From positions 1-49,748 of the forward strand of contig JBKJTT010000050.1 in assembly GCA_046590205.1 (NCBI GenBank): 49,748 nt of DNA, given 5' to 3'. The stretch comes from DATDEW01 sp046590205 (GTDB taxonomy: Bacteria; Bacteroidota; Ignavibacteria; Palsa-1295). Below the pieces are notes generated by a model, which was given only the letters and a program-made list of their open reading frames with translations, searched no databases and was not told where the DNA came from. The position numbers and the translations under genes were made by a program. This document shows positions 26,172 through 35,053 of this stretch, one piece after another. Numbering within the stretch: position 1 is the first letter of the stretch; each line of letters begins with the position of its first letter.

Positions 26172-27275
26172 CTGAAACTCCTCGACCGATATATTATCCG
26201 TATGTTCTTGGCGGCGACTCTGGCGTCGCTGGCATCGTTTATCATTATCTTCATCGCGATCGACATGATGGAGAAGCTCGATAAATTCATTGACCGCAAA
26301 GTGCCGTGGGCTATTGTTGCCGAATACTACATTAACTTCCTACCGCAGATGATCTCGCTGGTGCTGCCGATAGGTCTGTTGCTTGGGAGTCTTTTCGCAA
26401 CCGGAAAACTTTCGCAGAACTCGGAGATCATTGCTATGCGCTCGGGCGGCATGTCGCTCTATCGTTTTATGCTTCCGTATGTTATCATCGCAGTTCTTGC
26501 AAGCGGCTCGGCGGTATATATGAACGGCTGGCTTGCGCCGAAGGCAAATGCGAGGATGCTTGCAATAAAACGAGAGTACCTTAAAGCAGAAATTCTTCAG
26601 AATGTGCAGATGAATATGCACATGCAAAATGCGCCGGGTGAATTCCTTGTCGTTGGTAATTTCAATATATCACAAGGCAAGGCAGAGCGTATCGGGTTGT
26701 ACCAATTTGATCCTTCAGATAAGACGCGGCTCATACGCAGAGTTGATGCAAAACAAATGTCATGGGATACCGCGAAGAAGATGTGGCGGCTATCGGGTGG
26801 TGTCGAACGTATCTTCGGTAAGGATTCTACACAAGAGATATATCATATACTTGACGAAAAGCAGTCGCTGATAAAACTGGCGTTCACACCAAAAGACCTC
26901 CGCGACCGGCAACTCTCCACAAATGAGACAAGCGAGATAACCGTCCCCGATCTTGAGCGACGTATTGAGCTTGCTAAATCGGCAGGGAAGGATGTAGCAC
27001 GCGATGAAGTGGATTACTATGCTAAGTTTTCAATGGCATTCAGCGCGCTTATCGTTGTGCTCTTTGGCGTACCGTTCGCATCGCAGAAAAAGCGTGGTGG
27101 GCTTGCCGTGCAGTTCTCTGTTGCGCTTGGGATTGCCTTCATTTATCTTGCATTTACAAAAATATCATTCACGTTTGGTTATTCAGGTGAGATTCCGTCC
27201 ATCCTAACCGCTTGGCTTGCAAATGGGATTTTTGCTTTGATCGCTATTGTCGTGATGCTTCGGGTCCAGAAGTAG
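26172..27275 (+). CDS. LptF/LptG family LPS-export permease, non-ATG start
   Basis: An inner-membrane permease of the YjgP/YjgQ (LptF/LptG) family, part of the LptBFGC transporter that moves lipopolysaccharide out of the inner membrane. It has N- and C-terminal helix pairs (about 15-120 and 285-357) around a periplasmic beta domain; 'MISLVLPIGLLLGSLFATGKL' (part) and the 'SEIIAMRSGGMS' coupling loop are typical. The first ATG is at 26202, but the codons before it read LKLLDRYIIR, the conserved N-terminus of this family. Translation therefore probably starts at CTG 26172; a stop lies just upstream at 26163. I favour the extended form (367 residues). Confidence 0.85.
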   Translation: MKLLDRYIIRMFLAATLASLASFIIIFIAIDMMEKLDKFIDRKVPWAIVAEYYINFLPQMISLVLPIGLLLGSLFATGKLSQNSEIIAMRSGGMSLYRFMLPYVIIAVLASGSAVYMNGWLAPKANARMLAIKREYLKAEILQNVQMNMHMQNAPGEFLVVGNFNISQGKAERIGLYQFDPSDKTRLIRRVDAKQMSWDTAKKMWRLSGGVERIFGKDSTQEIYHILDEKQSLIKLAFTPKDLRDRQLSTNETSEITVPDLERRIELAKSAGKDVARDEVDYYAKFSMAFSALIVVLFGVPFASQKKRGGLAVQFSVALGIAFIYLAFTKISFTFGYSGEIPSILTAWLANGIFALIAIVVMLRVQK

Positions 27276-27354
27276 TCAAGACTGTAACTTTCTTCGCCAA
27301 AAAGTGTTGTTTTTCTTCTAAGCTATGTCCTTTCACTTAATTTGAGTTAACGTT

Positions 27355-29250
27355 ATGAAATCACGTTTTTTCCTCTTAATGCTCGCTGTAGTTGTCACAG
27401 TAAGCGCATCATTTGCACAGGTAAACGAGTCTGATAGTACGATTATAGCATTCACGTTCAGCGATAGAGACTCTATTGTCTCGTATCATCAATTCTCTTC
27501 AAGTACTAAGACGATCTTGAAGTCGAATAATGCGATCAAGGTAGATCACTTATCGGTGCTCGCAGCAACCAACGACGGTAAGTCATTACTTATCGGCGGA
27601 AAGCTCAACTTCATTGCGCCTGAAGATGGTAAAAAAGATAGTATCTACGGTTTCTTCCGTATTGACCTTCCGTTCACTCTTAGTACGATCGTTTCTCTTG
27701 ATCGTAAGAATATAGGGAATATCAAAATTCTCCGTCATTGCTTAGTACCAGGTATTAAACCTCTTCCACTTGGGGCATTGAGTAGCAATGGTTCTGATTG
27801 GTATGGTATCTTCCATAAAACAGGCGGCTCAAAGTTAGTTTACTATCATGGGAAGTTTGATGGAAGCGGTACTACTGACTCGCTCGCTGTTGAAGGCACC
27901 GGACTTCAGTCATATGCACCAGTTGGTGGATATCACATGACGAACTTATCCCTTGCCGCCAACGGTATGCTCATTTGTGGCATCATGGATAAACTAAATA
28001 CTGGTGATGATCGCCAACAACGTTTACAGATACATCGCTGGAGACCTACAGCGGGAATTGGCGAAACACAATTCCAGTCATCTGAAATTACTTCTTTGAA
28101 AGGTCAGATGCCCAATCACAATGTTGATTCAGCATTTGCATGTTTGATACGGGTTATCCCCGGTCTGAACCCGCCAAAGGCAGAGATCGCTCTTTCGATC
28201 TCAAAGACTGACCCGGTAAACTATCAAATGTATAATTTTGCATACGAAACAAGTGTATCACTTACCCCGAACGGCAGCCGTTCTATTCCTGCATCTGCGC
28301 TACCTGATTCTCTCCACTTCTTCCAAGGATGGTATGGTAATGTACAGAATGAGTTCGATGATAAAGAAACGACAACGGAAATGCAACGCTATAACAATGG
28401 CGGTGATATGATGTTTGACCCTTCGGGTGATACAGTTATTTTTGTTGCATCCGATAGCGGACCGGAAGGAACTGTTACAGGAGCAAAAACAGGTATTTGG
28501 TTCTTTGACATAGCCAATGGAGGCGCATCCGAGCTTCTCTATAATAACCCAACAAAAAAAGAGCGTTCACCTGTATTTATTAGCAGAGCAAAATATGTAG
28601 AGCCACCTCCGCCGCCTCAAGGTACGCTTATCTTTACTCCGGCCGAGTTGAATTTTGATACGACCGAAGTGAACAAAACAAAGGTATTGACTATCACAAT
28701 GTCAAATCCTACTGACCGCGACGTGAAGGTCAATAGTGTTGAGCCGCTGGGTTCAAATGATTATACCATTGTTGGTTCAAATCCACTTTTTACAATTCCG
28801 GGTACACTTGGTCCGAATGCAAGCGTAGTTCTTTCGATCCAATTCGCACCGAAGACCGAAGGACATCTCTCGGCATCTATCAAAGTGCTTTTTGCGAATA
28901 GTCCCGATAGTACACGACTTGTGATATTCCATGGTACGGGTTATAAGAAGCCATCAGGTGGTGTAGTAGATAACCCGACGAAGTTCTCGCTCTTGATAAG
29001 CCCGAACCCGTTCCGTACCTCTGCGCATGTCTCTATTTCTTCATCTGAAGAGATAAGTTATACTGTGAAACTTACCGATGCTCTCGGCAGAAACATCGCT
29101 ATTGAACCGCTTCCCTATAACTACTTCCGTGGTGGTGCAGCGGATTATGAGATTAATGCAAATGCCCTCGGACTTTCGCCAGGTTCTTACTACCTGACCA
29201 TTTCCGGAGGCGGTGAAACCGTTACCCGTCAGTTGATATTGACGAAATAA
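27355..29250 (+). CDS. T9SS-secreted protein with HYDIN-like domain
   Basis: A 631-residue secreted protein. A signal peptide (MKSRFFLLMLAVVVTVSASF) is followed by about 390 residues of beta-propeller-like sequence with weak repeats. An ASH/HYDIN-type Ig domain ('LIFTPAELNFDTTEVNKTK', 'LTITMSNPTDRDVKV', 'NASVVLSIQFAPKTEGH') is at about 425-530. The last 85 residues are a type IX sorting domain (LISPNPFRTSAHVSI, LTDALGRNIAIE, LSPGSYYLTIS). It is inferred to be surface-anchored; no enzymatic motif seen. A terminator follows directly. Confidence 0.85.
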   Translation: MKSRFFLLMLAVVVTVSASFAQVNESDSTIIAFTFSDRDSIVSYHQFSSSTKTILKSNNAIKVDHLSVLAATNDGKSLLIGGKLNFIAPEDGKKDSIYGFFRIDLPFTLSTIVSLDRKNIGNIKILRHCLVPGIKPLPLGALSSNGSDWYGIFHKTGGSKLVYYHGKFDGSGTTDSLAVEGTGLQSYAPVGGYHMTNLSLAANGMLICGIMDKLNTGDDRQQRLQIHRWRPTAGIGETQFQSSEITSLKGQMPNHNVDSAFACLIRVIPGLNPPKAEIALSISKTDPVNYQMYNFAYETSVSLTPNGSRSIPASALPDSLHFFQGWYGNVQNEFDDKETTTEMQRYNNGGDMMFDPSGDTVIFVASDSGPEGTVTGAKTGIWFFDIANGGASELLYNNPTKKERSPVFISRAKYVEPPPPPQGTLIFTPAELNFDTTEVNKTKVLTITMSNPTDRDVKVNSVEPLGSNDYTIVGSNPLFTIPGTLGPNASVVLSIQFAPKTEGHLSASIKVLFANSPDSTRLVIFHGTGYKKPSGGVVDNPTKFSLLISPNPFRTSAHVSISSSEEISYTVKLTDALGRNIAIEPLPYNYFRGGAADYEINANALGLSPGSYYLTISGGGETVTRQLILTK

Positions 29251-29272
29251 TTTCGATTTCAAAGAGATAAAA

Positions 29273-29302
29273 GGGGTTGGGCAGTGCCTGACCCTTTTTT
29301 TG
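29273..29302 (+). terminator. Rho-independent terminator
   Basis: A nine-pair stem with two G-T pairs (GGGTTGGGC / GCCTGACCC), a 3-base loop and a run of seven T, 22 bases after the stop codon at 29250. Confidence 0.8.
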
Positions 29303-29333
29303 TCTGTACTGAACCCTCTGTTTCGTATCTTTG
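29299..29333 (+). promoter_or_regulatory. Bacteroidota-type promoter for the M16 gene
   Basis: TTTG (29299-29302, the tail of the terminator's T-run) and TATCTTTG (29326-29333), 23 bases apart, match the -33 and -7 elements of Bacteroidota housekeeping promoters. The ATG of the peptidase gene is 30 bases downstream of the -7 box, the best promoter candidate in the window. Confidence 0.55.
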
Positions 29334-29362
29334 TAGTACAATATCCTGTAAAAGCAACCAAT

Positions 29363-32167
29363 ATGAATCAAATGACAAGGATCGCCTTCCTTATATATAT
29401 GTCTATTCTCTCCGTAGCTGCATTTGCACAGATGGAGCCGAATGACATTCTGCCAACAGACCCCGATGTAACCATCGGTACACTTCCCAACGGCTTGAAA
29501 TACTACATTAAGAAAAATCAAAAGCCGGAGCAGCGTGCCGAGCTTCGCCTTGCAGTAAAGGTTGGGTCTATTATGGAAGACGATAACCAGCAGGGGCTTG
29601 CTCACTTTCTGGAGCACATGTGCTTTAACGGGACCAAACGTTTCCCGAAGCAGGACCTTGTAAATTTCTTGGAATCCACTGGTATTCGTTTTGGCGCTCA
29701 CTTGAATGCCTACACAAGTTTTGATGAGACCGTCTATATGCTGCAAGTCCCGACCGATAAGAAAGATCTGCTCGGCAAAGGACTTGATGTGCTCGAAGAT
29801 TGGGCTGGGTCAGTTACATTTGATGACACCGAGATAGATAAAGAACGCGGTGTCGTTGTTGAGGAATGGCGTTTAGGACGTGGTGCATTCGAGCGTGTCT
29901 CGAATAAATTATTGCCGTCAGTACTCTACAACTCTCGTTATGCAAACCGTCTGCCTATTGGGAAAAAGGAAGTGCTCGACACATTCCATTATGAGACGGT
30001 AAAGAAATTCTATAAAGATTGGTACCGCCCTGACCTTATGTCCGTTTCTGCTGTCGGTGATTTCGATGTAAAAGAAGTAGAGGAAATGATTAAAACACGT
30101 TTCGGACGTCTTGTTAATCCGACACCTCTTCGTCCTCGTATTGAGTATGAACTGCCCTCACATACTGACGCTATCTTTGCTGTTACAAGCGATAAAGAAT
30201 TACCGATCTCTAATGTTGATATATATTATAAGTATAATGACGTAGAAGAGCGTTCGGTCGCGAACTATCGTACGCGTTTGCTGGGGAATCTCTACGATGC
30301 AATGCTCAACAATCGTTTTCAAGAAGCAACGCTTAAGCCTGATGCCCCATTTGCACAAGCATATTGCTATGATGAAAAATTTATGGGAGGCAAACGAGCA
30401 TTTACCGTGAGTGTTGCACCAAAGAATGAATCACTTTCAAAAGGATATGAAGCTGCATTACAAGAAGTGCAGCGTGTTCGTCAGAACGGCTTTACTATTA
30501 CAGAACTTGAGCGAGAAAAAAAGAATATGATGACGTCTATAGAGCGTCTCTATAACGAGCGAACAAAGACGGATTCTCGCGCTATCATTGGTGAGTATGT
30601 TCGCCACTTCATCGATAAAGAGCCGATGCCGGGAATTGCTTACGAGTATGAGCTTTATAAAAAGTACCTTCCTCTTATTACGCTTTCAGAGGTCAATGGG
30701 TTGACCGATGTTCGTATGGGACAAAAGTCAAGCAGAGTTGTGACGCTTGCAGGACCGGAGAAAGAAGGAATTCGTATCCCGAGCGAACAGGAGCTTCGTA
30801 ACGTGTTTGCCCGTGTAGAAAATTCTTCGATCACCGCATACGACGATAAAATTTCCGATCTTCCGCTGCTTGCTGCTAAACCAAAGCCGGGGAAAGTACG
30901 GGCAACCAAGGTACGCAAGGCGATCGGCGTTACCGAGTGGACACTTTCGAACGGCATCAAGGTTATCTTGAAGCCGACAGATTTTAAGAATGACGAGATC
31001 ATGTTCTCGGCTTCAAGCCCGGGTGGTTCATCGCTTGCAAGCGACGATAATTACCTCTCGGCGGAAATGTCAACGCAGATAATGCAAATGGGTGGGGTTG
31101 CAAACTTCGACATAACAGCATTACAAAAATATCTTGCAGGTAAACGGGTAACTGTTACTCCGACAATCAGCGCATTGCAGGAGGGCTTCACCGGAAATGC
31201 TGCGCCGAAGGATATTGAAACAGCTTTACAACTTATCTATGCCTATTCAACGGCGCCGCGCAAAGACAGTTCGGCATTCGTAAGTATGAAGGCACGTTTG
31301 AGTACTTTCCTCGATAATAAAAGTTTATCACCTGAATCTGCATTTCAAGATACATTCACTGTGACGATGGCGAACTATCATTACCGTGCTCGGCCGTTCT
31401 CTACGGCTACGCTCAAAGAAGTAAACCTTGATAAGGCATACGCATTCTACGTTGATCGTTTTAGCGATATGAATGACTTCACATTCTACTTCGTCGGTAA
31501 CTTTGACCTCAAGACGATGAAGCCGCTTGTCGAGACATACATCGCATCGCTGCCATCGAAGAAGCGAAAAGAATCATGGAAAGACATCGGCATTACTCCT
31601 CCGCAAGGTCTTGTCGAGAAGTCTGTTAAGAAAGGCATTGAGCCGAAGTCAAGTGTTCGTATGGCGCAGACAGGTAATTTCGTCTGGAGCGGTGAAAACC
31701 GTTTCTTACTCAACTCAATGGCCGAAGTCCTCTCGATAAAACTTCGTGAAACACTTCGCGAAGAAAAAGGCGGAGTCTATGGCGTCGGTTGTCGCGCAAC
31801 ACCGACACACTACCCAAAACCAATGTACACACTTTCTATCGGCTTCGGCTGTGCACCGGATAGAGTTGATGAACTTGTGCAGGAAGTTTATAAGAAGCTT
31901 GACACTATGGTCATCAAACCGCCGGAAGAGACATACGTCAACAAAGTAAAAGAAATGGCAAGACGTGAGAATGAGACGAACCTCAAAGAGAACCGCTATT
32001 GGCTCAACTCACTCTCTGCCGCATACGTTAACGGCGAAGACCCCGAAGCGATACTCAAGCGTGATAAACTCATCGAATCCTTGACATCACAAAAAGTTTG
32101 GGAAGCCGGAAAGAAATACTGCGCCAAAGGCAACATGGTAAAGGTGGTGCTCTATCCGGAGAAGTAA
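29363..32167 (+). CDS. M16 family zinc metalloprotease (pitrilysin-like)
   Basis: A 934-residue M16 peptidase. The start at ATG 29363 opens a signal peptide (MNQMTRIAFLIYMSILSVAAFAQ in two parts); an ATG at 29372 would also work. The catalytic inverted zinc motif HFLEH (His81, Glu84, His85) is followed by Glu161 in KERGVVVEEWR as the third ligand, with NAYTSFDETVYML between. The inactive second half has the usual R/Y pair region (EEKGGVYGVGCRA). Two M16 halves of about 450 residues are fused, as in pitrilysin and the PqqL-like periplasmic peptidases. The C-terminus NMVKVVLYPEK is canonical. A 23-bp piece of its 3' end is repeated at 32864. Confidence 0.92.
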   Translation: MNQMTRIAFLIYMSILSVAAFAQMEPNDILPTDPDVTIGTLPNGLKYYIKKNQKPEQRAELRLAVKVGSIMEDDNQQGLAHFLEHMCFNGTKRFPKQDLVNFLESTGIRFGAHLNAYTSFDETVYMLQVPTDKKDLLGKGLDVLEDWAGSVTFDDTEIDKERGVVVEEWRLGRGAFERVSNKLLPSVLYNSRYANRLPIGKKEVLDTFHYETVKKFYKDWYRPDLMSVSAVGDFDVKEVEEMIKTRFGRLVNPTPLRPRIEYELPSHTDAIFAVTSDKELPISNVDIYYKYNDVEERSVANYRTRLLGNLYDAMLNNRFQEATLKPDAPFAQAYCYDEKFMGGKRAFTVSVAPKNESLSKGYEAALQEVQRVRQNGFTITELEREKKNMMTSIERLYNERTKTDSRAIIGEYVRHFIDKEPMPGIAYEYELYKKYLPLITLSEVNGLTDVRMGQKSSRVVTLAGPEKEGIRIPSEQELRNVFARVENSSITAYDDKISDLPLLAAKPKPGKVRATKVRKAIGVTEWTLSNGIKVILKPTDFKNDEIMFSASSPGGSSLASDDNYLSAEMSTQIMQMGGVANFDITALQKYLAGKRVTVTPTISALQEGFTGNAAPKDIETALQLIYAYSTAPRKDSSAFVSMKARLSTFLDNKSLSPESAFQDTFTVTMANYHYRARPFSTATLKEVNLDKAYAFYVDRFSDMNDFTFYFVGNFDLKTMKPLVETYIASLPSKKRKESWKDIGITPPQGLVEKSVKKGIEPKSSVRMAQTGNFVWSGENRFLLNSMAEVLSIKLRETLREEKGGVYGVGCRATPTHYPKPMYTLSIGFGCAPDRVDELVQEVYKKLDTMVIKPPEETYVNKVKEMARRENETNLKENRYWLNSLSAAYVNGEDPEAILKRDKLIESLTSQKVWEAGKKYCAKGNMVKVVLYPEK
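32108..32130 (+). repeat. 23-bp direct repeat, copy inside the M16 gene
   Basis: GGAAAGAAATACTGCGCCAA plus AGG, coding GKKYCAKG near the end of the M16 protease, occurs again without change at 32864-32886. The copies are 756 bp apart and bracket the second toxin-antitoxin pair plus a decayed gene fragment. Confidence 0.85.
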
Positions 32168-32183
32168 CATTGCATAATGATTT

Positions 32184-32217
32184 TACACCCTGCCTTCGAG
32201 AAGGAGGTGGGGTGTAC
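32184..32217. terminator. Weak terminator-like hairpin
   Basis: TACACCC and CCTTC pair with GAAGG and GGGTGTA around a small loop, followed by only a short T-rich tail. It lies between the M16 gene and the toxin-antitoxin pair. Confidence 0.4.
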
Positions 32218-32263
32218 ATTTAAATAAAGGAATACTTTTTGTGGTTCATAGCGTTACTAGTAT

Positions 32264-32479
32264 ATGGCACACACATTTTCAGATATTGTTGACGAAGTGT
32301 ATACTCTCGATCTTGCTCAGCAGCAGGAGCTTCTTGATATTCTTGATTCCATCGTTTCCGAAGCTCGCAAGCAAGAGCTTTTCAATGCTTACATTGTAAC
32401 AAAAGAAGAGCAAGCGGCAGGGAAGTTATACAAAGCGCCGAATGCTTCCTCCGCTATGAGTTTCCTTCGCAATGACTGA
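32264..32479 (+). CDS. Putative type II antitoxin
   Basis: A 71-residue acidic, mostly helical protein placed directly before a RelE/ParE-like toxin. It resembles small antitoxins of the DUF/‘addiction module component’ type: MAHTFSDIVDEVYTLDLAQQ at the N-terminus is a helical dimer-like region, and the C-terminus (YKAPNASSAMSFLRND) is the likely toxin wrap. Its TGA overlaps the toxin's ATG by one base (TGATG), the usual coupling. The assignment rests on layout more than on sequence. Confidence 0.7.
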   Translation: MAHTFSDIVDEVYTLDLAQQQELLDILDSIVSEARKQELFNAYIVTKEEQAAGKLYKAPNASSAMSFLRND

Positions 32480-32745
32480 TGAACATCCTCATCTCCTCGT
32501 CATTCAAACGCTCTTATAAAAAATTACTAAAGGTTTTTCCTGATCTTGAATCCCAGCTTCAAGAAAAACTGGACATTTTCATAGCAGATCCATTTACTCC
32601 TTCTTTACGCAATCATAAACTTCATGGTGACCTCAAGGACATGAGAGCATTTAGTGTTGCCTACGATCTCCGTGTTGTTTTCTATTTTGATGTCAATGGC
32701 GATGCAGTCCTTGTTGATATCGGAGACCACAAGAGAATATATTAA
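32479..32745 (+). CDS. RelE/ParE/YafQ-like toxin
   Basis: An 88-residue toxin of the RelE/ParE superfamily, a ribosome-dependent mRNA endonuclease in YafQ-type members. It shows the order FKRSYKKLLK (basic helix), ...'LRNHKLHGDLKDMRAFSV', YDLRVVFYFDVNGD and VLVDIGDHKRIY, with the closing 'GDH..(I/V)Y' typical of YafQ and HigB-type proteins, and His84 plus Tyr88 in the position of catalytic residues. Complete and in frame, unlike the toxin of the other pair. It overlaps the antitoxin by one base. Confidence 0.83.
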   Translation: MNILISSSFKRSYKKLLKVFPDLESQLQEKLDIFIADPFTPSLRNHKLHGDLKDMRAFSVAYDLRVVFYFDVNGDAVLVDIGDHKRIY

Positions 32746-32754
32746 TATCCGACA

Positions 32755-32862
32755 ATTGGTGCTCCAACTCTAAACTCTATCGCGCTCACTCCATCTGTTT
32801 CTTTACACACAAGAAGCGATAGTCCGGATTGGCTTCGCGGAATATGGCTGTTTTATAGATAG
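32755..32862 (-). pseudogene. Decayed fragment of the 34.6-kb head/tail-type gene, copy 1
   Basis: The minus strand reads TAIFREANPDYRFLCVKK then, after a frame change, DGVSAIEFRVGAPIVG. This aligns with the C-terminus of the gene at 34629-35036 (ATFREAKQSRY..., FLVCKEKDGMTEIGFRIGVG), with about 10 residues missing and one frameshift. It is a remnant of a second copy of that gene, now without a start. Confidence 0.75.
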
Positions 32863-32863
32863 G

Positions 32864-32886
32864 GGAAAGAAATACTGCGCCAAAGG
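32864..32886 (+). repeat. 23-bp direct repeat, second copy
   Basis: Identical to 32108-32130 inside the M16 gene. It continues in the M16 frame as GDGVVQ and then a stop, unlike the M16 C-terminus. It immediately follows the decayed fragment at 32755-32862. Confidence 0.85.
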
Positions 32887-32898
32887 AGACGGAGTTGT

Positions 32899-33918
32899 TC
32901 AATAAATAATCAGTTTTTGGACTTTGGTACCTGATGTGCTAATTTCCTTTACAAAGTAACATCCTGTGGGTAGTGAGTTATCTTCTATATAGAAGGACTC
33001 AACGATTCCGGGATATTGATTTGTACCAAGAGTTTTAACTAATCGTCCAAGATCGTCGTATATTCCCAGCTGAACAAGACCTGATTCTTTATGAGCGATT
33101 ATAACTGTTGTTCCAGCTGTAGACGGATTTGGATAAACACTAATACCTTCACTATATTGTTTAGGTGGTATTGTATCCTTAACCTGATATTGCGGTAGAA
33201 TTACTGTTATTGTATTAATCAGAATCGAATCAACGCTACTGTTTTTTACTGAAGTTGATAATGTACAATGAATGTACTTTTCCTTAGGTGTAGGTCTCAA
33301 TGTGGTTGATACCCTCAACCTGACATTCATTTTTCTCGTAAAAGGTATTAAGAGAATATTGTTTACTATTGTTGAGTTAGTGTCAGCCGTGACTGTAAAC
33401 CATAGAGATGAATCAGAATTAATAGACCAACTCCCATAAAGAGTAGAGTCATTTATGTTGTTATAAATAGAGACCATGAACGATGTATCTTTGTACGTCA
33501 TAGTAGGTGTATCAATCATCAACATTATTGAAGAACCTGTTCTTCCATTAATTCGACTTGTAACTATCGAATCTATCCCGTTAGCAACAATAGTATCAAT
33601 GAATGTAAAATTCTTGAATTCTCTATTATTATTGACCAACCTGGTGTATATGTACCTGCGCTGATGTACATCAATCTCTTTACCTTGTTTCTGTGGAGCA
33701 AAAAAAACAGAATAGTAGTATGAGCCTTCAGTAAAAAACCTTGGGTTTGAGTGCGAGTCACCGTCTGTTCGATAAAAAAAATAATCGCTATTGTTTGTGT
33801 GAATTGCACCTCCAAAAACGGCTACAGTGTCACCGACGACAATACTCTCAGTCTGGGCAGTTGTATTGGTCGCAAAAAAGCTTAGTAGCAGTATGAATAT
33901 ATAGAATAGAAATTTCAT
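32899..33918 (-). CDS. T9SS-secreted protein of unknown function
   Basis: A 339-residue secreted protein. The signal peptide (MKFLFYIFILLLSFFATNTTAQ in two parts) and a C-terminal type IX sorting domain from about residue 255 (SVYPNPSTAGTTVII, IYDDLGRLVKTL, LPTGCYFVKEIS) are clear. The middle is beta-rich with no recognised motif. Base composition is more AT-rich than its neighbours, and it lies between two decayed copies of the 34.6-kb gene, so it may be a later arrival. Confidence 0.82.
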   Translation of the reverse strand: MKFLFYIFILLLSFFATNTTAQTESIVVGDTVAVFGGAIHTNNSDYFFYRTDGDSHSNPRFFTEGSYYYSVFFAPQKQGKEIDVHQRRYIYTRLVNNNREFKNFTFIDTIVANGIDSIVTSRINGRTGSSIMLMIDTPTMTYKDTSFMVSIYNNINDSTLYGSWSINSDSSLWFTVTADTNSTIVNNILLIPFTRKMNVRLRVSTTLRPTPKEKYIHCTLSTSVKNSSVDSILINTITVILPQYQVKDTIPPKQYSEGISVYPNPSTAGTTVIIAHKESGLVQLGIYDDLGRLVKTLGTNQYPGIVESFYIEDNSLPTGCYFVKEISTSGTKVQKLIIY

Positions 33919-33974
33919 CCTATAAAGATAACAATAGACTCAATAAAATGGTAGGTCAAAAACCAATGCACTTT

Positions 33975-34060
33975 ATTGCGCTGTTATCATCACCCCAACC
34001 CTAAACTCTATCACGCTCATTACACATATGAAGCGATAGGTCTGCTGTAACAATTAATGG
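33975..34060 (-). pseudogene. Decayed fragment of the 34.6-kb gene, copy 2
   Basis: Minus-strand translation gives YRFICV then MSVIEFRVGVMITA, a shorter version of the same C-terminus seen at 34629 and 32755, with the middle part lost. The plus-strand text CAACCCTAAACTCTATCACG is close to the same place in copy 1. Together with the intact gene this makes three copies of one 3' end within 2.3 kb. Confidence 0.7.
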
Positions 34061-34074
34061 GCAAAGGCATGAGT

Positions 34075-34605
34075 CTACAAACTTTCCTTTACGACTCGCA
34101 GTGCTTCTTCTTTGTCTTTCACCTGCCACCTTGTTATCTCCGGATTCTTCGGAGTCTTTATCGCTACGACTACCTGAGCGTCCACATAACCGACTGTTTT
34201 CGAGAGCATTGAATCCCAATCAAGTATCACTCCCGTTCGTGCTTCATCTTTGAAACCGTTACGGAATAGAAATTTAAAAATGCCTGGTACATCAGGGAGT
34301 GCGGCTACGGGGATTATCTTTACTTTTTCGTTTTCAGGTGAATCGCGAAGATGTTCTTCGGGGGCGGTATAGGTCCCATTGTATGCCTTATGCAATGCGA
34401 TACCTATCTCTTTTGCATTATCAGAAGCTTCTTTATCTGCAATAACAAGTACGAATGGCTTATGAGAAAATGATGACCATTCGACTTCCTCGCCGAACTG
34501 GTCTTCAGCCGGATCCTCTGCGATAGCACCTAATACTGTAGCCCATGAAACAAGTAACATAAGCAGCAAAGACATAGAGTAGTTTTTTGGAATATTTGGA
34601 TACAT
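34075..34605 (-). CDS. Secreted thioredoxin-fold-like protein (uncertain)
   Basis: A protein of up to 176 residues with a signal-like segment (MSLLLMLLVSWATVLGAIA) that begins at an internal ATG at 34575; I list the longer frame, but 34575 is probably the start. The mature part has a pattern like 'HKPFVLVIADKEASDNA', 'KVKIIPVAALPDVPGIFKF', 'GVILDWDSMLSKTVGY' that recalls thioredoxin-like proteins of the YtfJ type; the redox cysteines are absent, so no redox activity is claimed. The family match is a guess; that it is a real, secreted protein is fairly safe. Confidence 0.55.
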   Translation of the reverse strand: MYPNIPKNYSMSLLLMLLVSWATVLGAIAEDPAEDQFGEEVEWSSFSHKPFVLVIADKEASDNAKEIGIALHKAYNGTYTAPEEHLRDSPENEKVKIIPVAALPDVPGIFKFLFRNGFKDEARTGVILDWDSMLSKTVGYVDAQVVVAIKTPKNPEITRWQVKDKEEALRVVKESL

Positions 34606-34628
34606 AACGAAAAGTTCGACCGGAGGTT

Positions 34629-35036
34629 TCAGGGTGCTACCAACCCAACCCCAATCCTAAACCCTATCTCCGTCATCCCATCCTTTTCTTTGCACACAAG
34701 AAACGTTAGATCTGCTTGGGTAAAGAGTCCGGTTAGGTAACGTGATTGCTTTGCTTCACGGAATGTCGCGGTTTTGTATGCAAGTAAGTAGTTCATAACG
34801 GCAACCGACACTGCTTGCGGTATCGGCATTAGTGTTACGTGCATGATGTAATGGTCGTCTGCTGCGCCTGCGGCGGAGCAATTGCATGTTGAGGTCAGCG
34901 CAGGTTCTGTTACGAAGGTAAGTCCTTCGAGTGGCAACGCGTCGGATGGAAGTCCGGGGAATGCTGATGATAAATTCGGCGGAGTTGTCCAGGTGTCAAG
35001 GGGTGCGTTCTTGTAGCGGAGGTAGATAGTATTCAT
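34629..35036 (-). CDS. Small head/tail-type gene of the HK97 module, unknown
   Basis: A 135-residue protein of unknown family placed downstream of the connector genes, on the same strand, where a tail or head-completion gene is expected in an HK97-type module. A Cys pair (CNC) lies near residue 51, and the C-terminus (FLVCKEKDGMTEIGFRIGVG) is the part that recurs at 32755 and 33975. The placement suggests a virion role; no motif proves this. The 121 bases up to the next gene contain a palindromic repeat. Confidence 0.6.
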   Translation of the reverse strand: MNTIYLRYKNAPLDTWTTPPNLSSAFPGLPSDALPLEGLTFVTEPALTSTCNCSAAGAADDHYIMHVTLMPIPQAVSVAVMNYLLAYKTATFREAKQSRYLTGLFTQADLTFLVCKEKDGMTEIGFRIGVGLVAP

Positions 35037-35053
35037 TGGAGTATGTTGAATGT

